Shown here piece after piece: positions 1 to 7,082 of a stretch of DNA of 14,590 nucleotides. Origin of the DNA: an uncultured Massilia sp. (GTDB taxonomy: Bacteria; Pseudomonadota; Gammaproteobacteria; Burkholderiales; Burkholderiaceae); contig CAMPHU010000110.1 of assembly GCA_946886065.1 (NCBI GenBank), positions 1 to 14,590 of the forward strand. Direction: 5' to 3'. Position 1 is the stretch's first letter; every line of letters starts with the position of its first letter. Made by a program: the position numbers and the translations under genes. The notes beneath the pieces are model-generated. The model searched no databases, was not told where the DNA came from, and was given only the letters and a program-made list of their open reading frames with translations.

Positions 1-1463
1 GCCTGCGCCTCCGATTCCTGGGGCCAGAGCGAACATGTCACGAACAACAATTTACCATTGGGCAGCAACATCTGCCAAAGATTGTCGAGTATTTTGGAAG
101 AAAGTGTTGCAAGTTGGAGTGTGTCCGACTTCCGGCGCAGCCAGCGGATGTCCGGGTGTCGCCGCACGATACCGGACGCCGTGCACGGCACGTCGGCCAG
201 GATGCGATCGAAAGCACGGCCGTCCCACCAGCCCTGGTCCTGCGCCTCGGCGGCGACCAGGGTCGCCTGCAGGCCCAGGCGGCCCAGGTTGTCGCCCACG
301 CGCGCCAGGCGCGCCGGGTCGGCATCGACCGAGGTCAGCTCGACGTCGGCCGTCTCCAGGATGTGGCCGCTCTTGCCGCCCGGCGCCGCACAGGCGTCCA
401 GTACGCGCATGCCGTCGCGCAGGTCGAGCAGGGGCGCGGCCAGCTGGGCGCCGGCGTCCTGGACCGAGACCACGCCCTCGTGGAAGCCGGGGATCTGGCT
501 GACGTTGATGGCCTGGTCCAGGCGCACCGCGCCAGGGCCGATCTGGCGGGCGGCGATGCCTGCTGCTTCCAGCGTGCCCAGGTAGGCCTCGACGCTCGTC
601 TTGCGGCGGTTGACGCGCAGGGTCAGCGGAGGATGTTCGTTGCCCTCGTCGAGGATGCGCGCCCAGTCCTGCGGATACGCAGTGCGGGTGGCGTCGATCC
701 ACCACTGCGGATAGTTCCAGCGCGCCAGCGGCTGGCGCAGGGCGTCCTGCACCAGCTGCGCGCGCTCGCGCAGGAAGCGGCGCAGCACCGCGTTGACCAT
801 GGCCTTGGCATGGGCGAAATCGGGATGGGCGGCGGCCGCGGTCACGGCCTGGTCGACCACGGTGAAGGCTTCGTAGGGCGCGGGCGTGCCCTCGGGCGGG
901 TCGAGCAGGGCCAGCGCCGCCTGCAGCAGGCCGCCCAGCATGGCCGGTTCCGGCGCCTTGCTGGTCATCAGGCCGAGCAGTACCTCGGTGCGTCCCAGCT
1001 GGCGCATGCTGCGGTAGGCGATGTCCTGGATCGCGCCGCGCGCCTGGGGCGCGGCGTCGTAAGCAGCGAACACCGCGCCCAGCGCCTGCGGCAGCGCGGC
1101 GCCGGCGCGCACCCGCGCCACGGCATTCGCCGCGCCCAGCAGGGCCAGGGCCAGCGAGTCGGGCTTCAGGTCCGGGCGGAAGTCGCGCTGCGGCGCCACC
1201 TTGACTTCATGGCTCTGGCGCAGCTGCGGCTGGGTGCGCTCCTGGCGCTCCTGGCGCTCCTGGCGCGGCTGGCTGGCGGCCGGCCTGCCCTGCTCCCGCC
1301 TTGTTTCCGCCTGCGGACCCTTCGCGAACCGCTCCTGGCCGGCCTGGGCAGGCGGGCGCGCCGGGCCGGACGGGCGTGCCGGGCCAGGCTTGGCGGCGGA
1401 GCTGCGGGCCGTGGAGGCCTTGGCCTTGGGTTTCAGGGTGAGCGTCGGGCGCTTGTCGGTCAT
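1..1463 (-). CDS. rsmB: 16S rRNA (cytosine-967-C5)-methyltransferase RsmB, C-terminus cut by window edge
   Basis: SAM-dependent methyltransferase expected to methylate C967 of 16S rRNA during small-subunit assembly in the cytoplasm. Reading leftward from the ATG at 1461-1463, the frame stays open to the window edge (487 codons), so the last few tens of residues are missing. Seen: a NusB-like all-helical region at about residues 100-230; SAM-binding motif I DACAAPGGK at 356-364; the DVPC motif with Cys427; and the TCS motif with Cys477. The 50-residue spacing of the two cysteines matches Cys325 and Cys375 of E. coli RsmB as I recall them, the latter being the nucleophile. The first ~90 residues are a basic, Pro/Ala/Gln/Arg-rich extension absent from the E. 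coli protein. The gene is divergent from argS. No good ribosome-binding site precedes the ATG, so a start further inside cannot be excluded. The family call is firm. Confidence 0.95.
   Translation of the reverse strand, partial: MTDKRPTLTLKPKAKASTARSSAAKPGPARPSGPARPPAQAGQERFAKGPQAETRREQGRPAASQPRQERQERQERTQPQLRQSHEVKVAPQRDFRPDLKPDSLALALLGAANAVARVRAGAALPQALGAVFAAYDAAPQARGAIQDIAYRSMRQLGRTEVLLGLMTSKAPEPAMLGGLLQAALALLDPPEGTPAPYEAFTVVDQAVTAAAAHPDFAHAKAMVNAVLRRFLRERAQLVQDALRQPLARWNYPQWWIDATRTAYPQDWARILDEGNEHPPLTLRVNRRKTSVEAYLGTLEAAGIAARQIGPGAVRLDQAINVSQIPGFHEGVVSVQDAGAQLAAPLLDLRDGMRVLDACAAPGGKSGHILETADVELTSVDADPARLARVGDNLGRLGLQATLVAAEAQDQGWWDGRAFDRILADVPCTASGIVRRHPDIRWLRRKSDTLQLATLSSKILDNLWQMLLPNGKLLFVTCSLWPQESEAQ
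1239..1265 (-). repeat. Three tandem copies of a 9-bp unit in rsmB
   Basis: The plus-strand unit ctcctggcg occurs three times without a break. On the coding strand it encodes QERQERQER (residues 68-76) in the disordered N-terminal extension of RsmB. The unit is a multiple of three, so changes in copy number would keep the frame. Confidence 0.9.
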
Positions 1464-1492
1464 GGCGGTTCGGTGATCAAAAAATGGCTCCC

Positions 1493-1521
1493 ATTGTAAC
1501 GGCTGCGACTTTGGCGAACCT
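1493..1521 (-). promoter_or_regulatory. Possible promoter for rsmB (weak)
   Basis: On the minus strand the hexamer TACAAT (plus 1493-1498) sits about 30 bp upstream of the rsmB ATG, matching the -10 consensus at five of six positions. Seventeen bases upstream is AGGTTC (1516-1521), a poor -35. Initiation would fall near 1486, leaving a leader of about 22 nt. The call rests mostly on the -10 element. Confidence 0.25.
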
Positions 1522-1578
1522 TAACAATACGAACATCGCAATACGGACGTCTGGCGGCGGGCAGGCGGGCCCGGGTAC

Positions 1579-1607
1579 GTGTTCCGGCCGCGCCAAACCA
1601 GTATAAT
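1579..1607 (+). promoter_or_regulatory. Candidate promoter of the argS operon
   Basis: A perfect sigma-70 -10 hexamer TATAAT lies at 1602-1607 in otherwise GC-rich DNA. At 17-bp spacing the -35 position reads GTGTTC, a poor match, so an activator or another contact may be needed. Transcription would begin near 1614 and give a leader of about 64 nt before the argS ATG at 1678. The next six genes follow without an obvious terminator, so this may be the main promoter for 1678-7793. Confidence 0.5.
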
Positions 1608-1677
1608 GAACCCTTATTGCCTGCACATCGGGCACCCGCATTCATCGCATTATTATTACTATTTCGACCATTCCCCC

Positions 1678-3390
1678 ATGCTCGCCCAACAAAAACAACA
1701 GATCGTTGCCCTGTTCCAGGCCGCCCTCGCGCCGATCGTCGCCGGCAGCGACCTGACTCCCAACGTCGTCCTCGAACGTCCGCGCGACCCCTCGCACGGC
1801 GACATCGCCTGCAACATCGCGATGCAGCTGGCCAAGCCGCTCAAGACCAACCCGCGCGAGCTGGCCACGCGCCTGGTCGCCGCCCTGCTGGCCGATCCGG
1901 CCGCCCAGGGCCTGGTGGAATCGGCCGACGTGGCCGGCCCCGGCTTCATCAACCTGCGCGTGGCGGCGAGCGCCAAGCAGTCGGTGGTGCGCACCATCCT
2001 CGAGCAGGGCGAAGCCTTCGGCCGCGGCGCTTCCGGCGACGGCCACCACGTGATCATCGAATTCGTCTCGGCCAACCCGACCGGCCCGCTGCACGTGGGC
2101 CACGGCCGCCAGGCCGCGCTGGGCGACGCCCTGTCCTCGCTGTTCGCATCGCAAGGCCACCAGGTCACCCGCGAGTTCTACTACAACGACGCCGGCGTGC
2201 AGATCGCCACCCTGGCCACCTCGGTGCAGGCGCGCGCACGCGGTTTCAAGCCGGGCGACGCCGAATGGCCCGAATCGGCCTACAACGGCGACTACATCGC
2301 CGACATCGCGGCCGACTACCTGGCCAGGAAAACCGTCTCGGCCAGCGACGGCCTGCCGGCCGCCGCCAGCGGCGATGTCGACGACATCGAATCGATCCGC
2401 CGCTTTGCCGTCACCTACCTGCGCAACGAGCAGGACATGGACCTGCAGGCCTTCGGCGTCAAGTTCGACAACTACTACCTGGAGTCCTCGCTGTACGCGG
2501 ACGGCAAGGTGGAAGCGGCGGTCCAGGCCCTGGTCGACGCCGGCAAGACCTACGAGCAGGAAGGCGCGCTCTGGCTCAAGACCACCGAGTACGGCGACGA
2601 CAAGGACCGCGTGATGCGCAAGTCCGACGGCACCTACACCTACTTCGTGCCGGACGTCGCCTACCACATCCAGAAATTCCGCCGCGGCTTCGACCAGGCG
2701 ATCAACGTCCAGGGCAGCGACCACCACGGCACCATCGCGCGCGTGCGCGCCGGCCTGCAGGCGGTGGGCATCGGCATCCCGCAGGGCTACCCCGACTATG
2801 TGCTGCACAAGATGGTCACCGTCATGAAGAACGGCGAGGAGGTCAAGATCTCCAAGCGCGCCGGTTCCTACGTGACCGTGCGCGACCTGATCGAATGGTC
2901 GGGCAACGGCGACATCACCCGCGGCCGCGACGCCGTGCGCTTCTTCCTGATCTCGCGCAAGGCGGACACCGAGTTCGTGTTCGACGTTGACGTCGCGCTC
3001 GCGAAGAGCGACGAGAACCCGGTCTACTACGTGCAGTACGCCCACGCGCGCATCTGCTCGGCGCTGGCCAACTGGGGCGGCGACGTCGCCTCCCTCACCA
3101 ACGTGGACCTGGCGCCGCTGACCGAATCGCACGAATCGCAGCTGCTGGCCAAGCTGGCTTCCTATCCGGAGATGCTGCAGCGCGCGCTGGTCGAGCTGGG
3201 CCCGCACCAGGTCGCGTTCTACCTGCGCGAACTGGCCGGCGAGCTGCACAGCTACTACTTCGCGCACAAGTGGCTGCTCGACGATAACGAAGAGCTCAAG
3301 CTGGCGCGCCTGGCCCTGGCTTCCGCGATCCGCCAGGTGCTGCGCAACGGCCTGGCCCTGATCGGCGTCTCGGCGCCGGAAAAGATGTAA
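1678..3390 (+). CDS. argS: Arginyl-tRNA synthetase (class I)
   Basis: Charges tRNA-Arg with arginine in the cytoplasm; essential for translation. The product is 570 residues, close to the 577 of E. coli. Seen in order: an N-terminal Arg-tRNA synthetase additional domain (about 1-95); the class I signature HVGH at 139-142 within [13 protein letters not shown]; the KMSKS-like loop KISKRAG at 390-396; and the C-terminal helical anticodon-binding domain from about 440, starting near [13 protein letters not shown]. The frame is open upstream to 1579, but I chose the ATG at 1678 because [14 protein letters not shown] is where family homology begins. An upstream in-frame ATG at 1606 overlaps the TATAAT and would not be on the message made from it. 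No Shine-Dalgarno is visible before 1678. First gene of a seven-gene run, 28 nt ahead of the SPOR gene. Confidence 0.97.
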   Translation: MLAQQKQQIVALFQAALAPIVAGSDLTPNVVLERPRDPSHGDIACNIAMQLAKPLKTNPRELATRLVAALLADPAAQGLVESADVAGPGFINLRVAASAKQSVVRTILEQGEAFGRGASGDGHHVIIEFVSANPTGPLHVGHGRQAALGDALSSLFASQGHQVTREFYYNDAGVQIATLATSVQARARGFKPGDAEWPESAYNGDYIADIAADYLARKTVSASDGLPAAASGDVDDIESIRRFAVTYLRNEQDMDLQAFGVKFDNYYLESSLYADGKVEAAVQALVDAGKTYEQEGALWLKTTEYGDDKDRVMRKSDGTYTYFVPDVAYHIQKFRRGFDQAINVQGSDHHGTIARVRAGLQAVGIGIPQGYPDYVLHKMVTVMKNGEEVKISKRAGSYVTVRDLIEWSGNGDITRGRDAVRFFLISRKADTEFVFDVDVALAKSDENPVYYVQYAHARICSALANWGGDVASLTNVDLAPLTESHESQLLAKLASYPEMLQRALVELGPHQVAFYLRELAGELHSYYFAHKWLLDDNEELKLARLALASAIRQVLRNGLALIGVSAPEKM

Positions 3391-3418
3391 GCACTAACGT
3401 TACTACACTGAAAGCGAC

Positions 3419-4081
3419 ATGACCGTCACCCGACCTTTTTCCGCGCTGCGCCAGCGCGGCAGCACCCTGACCGGCGTCATCATCGGCCTGATCATCGGCC
3501 TCGGGATCGCGGTGGCGGTCGCCCTCATGATCACCAAGGGCGCTTCTCCGTTCACCGACCGCTCCAACAAGGCCGGCCGCCCGGCCGACCTCGATCCGAG
3601 CAAGGCGACCGATCCGAACAAGCCGCTGTACGGCAACCGCGACGCCGCGCGCGAAGCCAACCGCGAGCTGAACGAGCGCGCCAAGCCGGCCGCCGACGCG
3701 CCCGCCGCTCCGGCGCCGCCCCCCGCCGCCGAAGCCGATCCTCTCGGCGCCGCCATCGCCGGCATGCAGGCCCAGCGTCCGGCGCCGCCGGCCAATACCG
3801 CCGCCCCGGCGCCTTCCGCGCCAGCGCCCGCGGCCGGCGCCGAAGGCTATATCTACTATCTCCAGGCCGGCGCCTTCCGCGAGATGTCCGACGCCGAGAA
3901 CACCCGCGCCAAGCTGGCCCTGCTCGGCTTCGAGGCCGCGATCACCGACCGCACGACGGACGGCGGCGTGCTGCACCGCGTGCGCGTGGGCCCGTACACC
4001 CAGGTCGAAGCCGTGAACAAGGCGCGCGCCAAGCTGCTCGACAGCGGCATCGACGTCGCCATCGTCCGCAACCAGAAATAA
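3419..4081 (+). CDS. FtsN-like SPOR-domain inner-membrane protein
   Basis: A bitopic membrane protein of 220 residues. Seen: a short basic cytoplasmic N-terminus (1-16); one transmembrane helix at about 17-39 with glycines at 19, 23 and 27; a Pro/Ala-rich periplasmic linker (about 50-140); and a C-terminal SPOR domain at about 144-218, with the first strand YYLQAGAF and the later strand HRVRVGPY. SPOR domains bind glycan strands stripped of stem peptides and so mark septal peptidoglycan. The layout is that of FtsN, and I recall genes of this kind between argS and dsbA in other Burkholderiales, but orthology to E. coli FtsN is inferred. It contains no cysteine, unlike the SPOR domain of E. coli FtsN. 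It starts 28 nt after argS with only a weak ribosome-binding site; the dsbA ribosome-binding site (AAGGA, 4080-4084) overlaps its stop codon. Confidence 0.88.
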   Translation: MTVTRPFSALRQRGSTLTGVIIGLIIGLGIAVAVALMITKGASPFTDRSNKAGRPADLDPSKATDPNKPLYGNRDAAREANRELNERAKPAADAPAAPAPPPAAEADPLGAAIAGMQAQRPAPPANTAAPAPSAPAPAAGAEGYIYYLQAGAFREMSDAENTRAKLALLGFEAAITDRTTDGGVLHRVRVGPYTQVEAVNKARAKLLDSGIDVAIVRNQK

Positions 4082-4089
4082 GGACCGCC

Positions 4090-4776
4090 ATGCACGCACT
4101 GCGCCGCCTGTTCTGCACCGCCGCCCTGCTGGGCCTGTCCGGCCTGGCCGTCCTCCCGGCCCACGCGAGCGCGAGCGCGCCGAAGGACGGCGTCGAGTAC
4201 AAGACCCTCCCTTCGCCGCAGCCGACCGATGCCGGCCCGCGCAAGGTGGAAGTGATCGAGTTCTTCGCCTATTACTGCCCGCACTGCTACGCCTTCGAGC
4301 CGCTGCTGGCGGAATGGGTGCGCAAGCAGGGCGACGCCGTCGTGTTCAAGCGTGTGCACGTGGCGGCCGGCGCCGGCGTGATGCCGCAACAGCGCATGTT
4401 CTACACGCTCGAAGCGCTCGGGCTGCTCGAGCAGTACCACGCCAAGGCCTTCGCCGCCATGCACGTCGAGCGCCTGCGCCTGGCCAACGACGAACAGGTG
4501 TTCGACTGGGCGGCGCGCGCCGGCATCGACCGCACCCGCTTCATCGACACCTACCGCTCCTTCGGCGTACAGGCCAAGCTGCGCCGCGCCGCGGCCCTGA
4601 TGCAGGATTACGGCGTGACCCACTGGCCGATGCTCGCCGTCGACGGCCGCTTCCTGACCTCGCCAGGCATGGTCGCCGAGGGCGCCGAAGGAAATCCGCC
4701 CGAAGCCCAGCTGCTCCAGGGCACCCTGCAAGTGATGGACCAGCTGGTCGCGAAAGCGAAAGCCGACAAGAAATGA
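4090..4776 (+). CDS. dsbA: Periplasmic thiol:disulfide interchange protein DsbA
   Basis: Introduces disulfide bonds into exported proteins in the periplasm and is normally re-oxidised by DsbB. The 228-residue precursor has a clear signal peptide (basic start, hydrophobic core 11-22, probable cleavage after Ala-His-Ala at 24-26). The thioredoxin fold begins at about residue 52 (KVEVIEFFAYYCPHC), with the redox motif CPHC at 63-66. The cis-proline loop reads GVTHWPMLAVDG with Pro180, so the residue before cis-Pro is Trp179, whereas Val or Thr is usual. The only other cysteine, Cys9, is in the signal peptide. A good ribosome-binding site (AAGGA) lies 5 nt before the ATG, and the gene is 8 nt after the SPOR gene. 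Its TGA overlaps the ATG of the dehydrogenase gene by 4 bp. Confidence 0.93.
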   Translation: MHALRRLFCTAALLGLSGLAVLPAHASASAPKDGVEYKTLPSPQPTDAGPRKVEVIEFFAYYCPHCYAFEPLLAEWVRKQGDAVVFKRVHVAAGAGVMPQQRMFYTLEALGLLEQYHAKAFAAMHVERLRLANDEQVFDWAARAGIDRTRFIDTYRSFGVQAKLRRAAALMQDYGVTHWPMLAVDGRFLTSPGMVAEGAEGNPPEAQLLQGTLQVMDQLVAKAKADKK

Positions 4777-5567
4777 CCGGGCGGCCGGGCCATGCGGACC
4801 GGGTCTTCATCACCGGCGCCTCGAGCGGCATCGGCGCCGCCCTGGCGCGCGACTATGCGGCGCGCGGCGCCGTCCTCGGCCTGGTGGCGCGCCGCCGCGC
4901 ACAGCTCGAAGAACTCGCCGCTTCCCTTCCCGCCCCTGACCGTCACCGCATCTATCCGCTCGACGTCTGCGACCACGCGGCGCTGGCCGGTGCGGCCGCC
5001 GACTTCATCGCGGCCCATGGCGGCGCCGACATCGTCATCGCCAGCGCCGGCATCTCGCACGGCACGCTCACCGAGCGGCCGCAAGACCTGCCGGTGTTCG
5101 CTTCCGTGTTCGCCACCAACCTGAACGCCACGGTGGCCACCTTCGCGCCCTTCATCGCCGCCATGAAGACCCAGTCCGGGCCCTGCCGCCTGGTCGGCAT
5201 CGGCAGCGTGGCGGGCGTGCGCGGCATGCGCGGCGCCGGCGCCTACTGCGCCTCGAAGGCGGCCTTGCGCACCTACTGCGAATCGCTGCGCCTGGAGCTG
5301 CACGGCTCGAACATCAGGGTGGTGACCATCGCACCCGGCTATATCGATACTCCCATGACCCGCAACAACCGTTTCCCCATGCCTTTCCTGATGAGCGCCG
5401 AGCGCTTCGCCGCCCAGGCGGCGGCGGCCATCGCGCGCGGAGACAGCTACCGCGTGCTGCCCTGGCAGATGGGCCTCGCGGCCAAGCTGCTGCGCCTGCT
5501 GCCCAATATCCTCTTCGATGCCGCGTTCTCGCGCGCCCCGACCAAGCAGCGCAAGGAAGAAGCATGA
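4773..5567 (+). CDS. Short-chain dehydrogenase/reductase (SDR), substrate unknown
   Basis: A 264-residue classical SDR. Seen: the dinucleotide-binding motif TGASSGIG at 14-21; ASAGIS (90-95), equivalent to the NAG motif; and the catalytic set Ser145, Tyr158 and Lys162 (YCASK at 158-162), with PG at 188-189. Basic residues Arg40-Arg42 after the second strand favour NADP(H) over NAD(H). The C-terminus (about 230-255) is hydrophobic or amphipathic and may associate with the membrane, as in SDRs acting on lipids or sterols; this last point is inference. The start is fixed by the ATGA overlap with dsbA, and the gene ends in another ATGA overlap with birA, so translation is probably coupled. The neighbours do not reveal the substrate. 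Confidence 0.88.
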   Translation: MTGRPGHADRVFITGASSGIGAALARDYAARGAVLGLVARRRAQLEELAASLPAPDRHRIYPLDVCDHAALAGAAADFIAAHGGADIVIASAGISHGTLTERPQDLPVFASVFATNLNATVATFAPFIAAMKTQSGPCRLVGIGSVAGVRGMRGAGAYCASKAALRTYCESLRLELHGSNIRVVTIAPGYIDTPMTRNNRFPMPFLMSAERFAAQAAAAIARGDSYRVLPWQMGLAAKLLRLLPNILFDAAFSRAPTKQRKEEA

Positions 5568-6328
5568 ACCCCATCCGGATCTCGTCCCTGTCGCGCTCCG
5601 GCGTGGCCGTCGAAGTCGTCCACGAAACCGGCTCCACCAACGCCGACCTGCTGGCGCGCGCCGCCTCGCTCACCGAGCCGCTGCTGCTGGTCGCCGAACA
5701 CCAGACCGCCGGGCGCGGACGCGCGGGCCGCAGCTGGCTGTCGTCGCCGGAAGGCTCGCTGACCTTCTCGCTGGCCTGGCGCTTCGAGGGCGGCCCGCAG
5801 GCCCTGATCGGGCTGCCGCTCGCGATCGGCGTGGCGCTGGCCGAGACCCTGGCCGGCCTCGGCGTGCAGGTGCAACTGAAGTGGCCGAACGACGTGCTCA
5901 AGGACGGCGACAAGCTGGCCGGCATCCTGGTCGAGACCCAGTCCGCTCCTGGCGGCGGCATCTGGGCCGTGACCGGCATCGGCCTGAACCTGTTGATGCC
6001 CGACGAAATGGAAGCGCGCCTGGGCCGCAGCGCCGCCGGCGTGCCCTGGCTGGCGCGCATGGAGCGCGACGCGCTTGTGGCGGCCCTGCTCGACGGCCTG
6101 GCGGCCGCCTTGCGCGAGTTCGCGGCGCGCGGCTTCGCGGCCTTCAGCGCGCGCTGGAACCTGCGCCATGCCTGGCAGGGCGAAACCGTGGTCCTGCTCG
6201 ATGCCGGCAAGGTGGTGCAGGAAGGCCTGGCGGCCGGCGTGGACGACAGCGGCAGGCTGCTGCTCGACACGGCGGACGGCCGCGTTCCCGTGCTGGCGGG
6301 CGATGTGTCGCTGCGGGTGAAGGCATGA
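5564..6328 (+). CDS. birA: Biotin--[acetyl-CoA-carboxylase] ligase, monofunctional
   Basis: Activates biotin with ATP and attaches it to the biotin carboxyl carrier protein of acetyl-CoA carboxylase and other biotin enzymes. At 254 residues the protein begins almost directly with the catalytic domain (ETGSTN at 21-26). It has the biotinyl-AMP motif GRGRAGRSW (50-58), KWPND (106-110) and KLAGILVE (117-124), then a C-terminal SH3-like domain from about 205. The winged-helix DNA-binding domain of E. coli BirA is absent, so it should not repress biotin genes. An AAGGA ribosome-binding site lies 6 nt before the ATG, inside the end of the SDR gene. It overlaps both neighbours by 4 bp. Pairing with coaX is common in betaproteobacteria as I recall. 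Confidence 0.94.
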   Translation: MNPIRISSLSRSGVAVEVVHETGSTNADLLARAASLTEPLLLVAEHQTAGRGRAGRSWLSSPEGSLTFSLAWRFEGGPQALIGLPLAIGVALAETLAGLGVQVQLKWPNDVLKDGDKLAGILVETQSAPGGGIWAVTGIGLNLLMPDEMEARLGRSAAGVPWLARMERDALVAALLDGLAAALREFAARGFAAFSARWNLRHAWQGETVVLLDAGKVVQEGLAAGVDDSGRLLLDTADGRVPVLAGDVSLRVKA

Positions 6329-7065
6329 GCGCCCTGCTCCTGGTGGATGCCGGCAATACCCGCATCAAGTGGGCGCTGGCCCGCAGCGGCGCCCAGGCAG
6401 GCCTGGGCCAATGGCAGGCCGAAGGCGTGGCTCCGCACGCGGAAATGGAGCGCCTGGCGGCCCAGTGGAAGGCGCTCGGCGCCACCCGGGCGCTGGTGTC
6501 GAACGTGGCGGGCATGGATGCGCGCGAACGCATCGCCGCCGCCCTCCCCCACGGCCTGCCCGTAGAATGGTTCGCCTCCACCCTGCAGCGCGCCGGCCTG
6601 CACAACGGCTACCGCGAACCGGAACGCCTGGGCTGCGACCGCTTCGCCGCCGCCATTGGCGCGCACGCGCTGGCGCCCGGCGAGAACCTGATCGTCGCCA
6701 CCTGCGGCACCGCCACCACGGTCGATGCGGTCAGCGCCGACGGGCGCTTCCTGGGCGGGATGATCCTGCCGGGCCTGGCCCTGATGGCCGCCGCGCTGGC
6801 GCGCAATACCGCCCAGCTGCCCCAGGTGGCACCGGGCGCGTCACCGCCTCCCCTGTTCGGCGACAATACGGACGACGCCATCGTCTCCGGCTGCCTGTCG
6901 GCCCAGGCCGGGGCCATCGAGCGCGCCGTGGCCGGTCATGGGGCCACGAGCTGCATCCTGTCCGGCGGTGCGGCGCCATATATCGGGCCCGCGCTCAAGA
7001 TCGGGCACCGGATGGTCGATAATATCGTGCTGGTCGGCCTTCACGCGGCGGCCGTCCACGCTTGA
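6325..7065 (+). CDS. coaX: Type III pantothenate kinase
   Basis: Phosphorylates pantothenate, the first step of coenzyme A synthesis, in the cytoplasm. The 246-residue protein has the ASKHA-fold signatures of the type III family: DAGNTRIKWA at 8-17 (phosphate 1 loop with Asp8); LGCDRFAA at 102-109 with the conserved Asp105; TCGTATTVD at 126-134; and GGMILPGL at 144-151. The family is unrelated to E. coli CoaA and is usually not feedback-inhibited by CoA. The start ATG overlaps the birA stop (ATGA). A TTG overlapping its own stop could start the next gene, but a better GTG lies 17 nt downstream. Confidence 0.94.
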   Translation: MSALLLVDAGNTRIKWALARSGAQAGLGQWQAEGVAPHAEMERLAAQWKALGATRALVSNVAGMDARERIAAALPHGLPVEWFASTLQRAGLHNGYREPERLGCDRFAAAIGAHALAPGENLIVATCGTATTVDAVSADGRFLGGMILPGLALMAAALARNTAQLPQVAPGASPPPLFGDNTDDAIVSGCLSAQAGAIERAVAGHGATSCILSGGAAPYIGPALKIGHRMVDNIVLVGLHAAAVHA

Positions 7066-7070
7066 ACAAC

Positions 7071-7079
7071 GGGAAGGGA
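7071..7079 (+). promoter_or_regulatory. Ribosome-binding site that decides the start of the second SPOR gene
   Basis: The purine run GGGAAGGGA ends 3 nt before the GTG at 7083 (its AAGG core is 5 nt away). The alternative TTG start at 7062, overlapping the coaX stop, has no comparable site upstream, so I prefer the GTG. Confidence 0.6.
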
Positions 7080-7082
7080 CCT

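Larger units (their letters stand above)
1464..1677. other. Divergent intergenic region between rsmB and argS
   Basis: This 214-bp stretch separates two divergent start codons and is the longest gene-free segment in the window. The right part holds a perfect TATAAT for the argS direction; the left part holds a weaker TACAAT facing rsmB. The centre (about 1550-1595) is very GC-rich with short palindromes (CGGGCCCG at 1566-1573), and the last 40 bases before argS are AT-rich (a run of tat/tta triplets). The argS frame is open back to 1579, but I see no sign that this upstream part is translated. Confidence 0.7.

Noticed and set aside
114..1499. A 461-codon plus-strand open frame
   Set aside because: Antisense to rsmB, which shows the full SAM and cysteine motifs.
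1579..1677. In-frame upstream extension of argS (33 extra residues, with a His/Tyr-rich stretch)
   Set aside because: The in-frame ATG at 1606 overlaps the -10 box, there is no ribosome-binding site, and family homology starts at 1678. The His/Tyr run is a reading of an AT-rich leader, not a leader peptide I can support.
1642..3267. A 541-codon minus-strand open frame
   Set aside because: Antisense to argS, whose motifs are complete; the minus-strand product (Val/Gly/Asp/His/Gln-rich) shows no domain.
3391..3418. Possible promoter or terminator between argS and the SPOR gene
   Set aside because: TACACT at 3404-3409 resembles a -10, but no -35 is present. The 28-nt gap has no hairpin, so I treat the genes as one operon.
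7062..7082. TTG start of the second SPOR gene overlapping the coaX stop
   Set aside because: It is a possible coupled start, but the GTG at 7083 has a strong ribosome-binding site just upstream and puts the membrane anchor at the very N-terminus.
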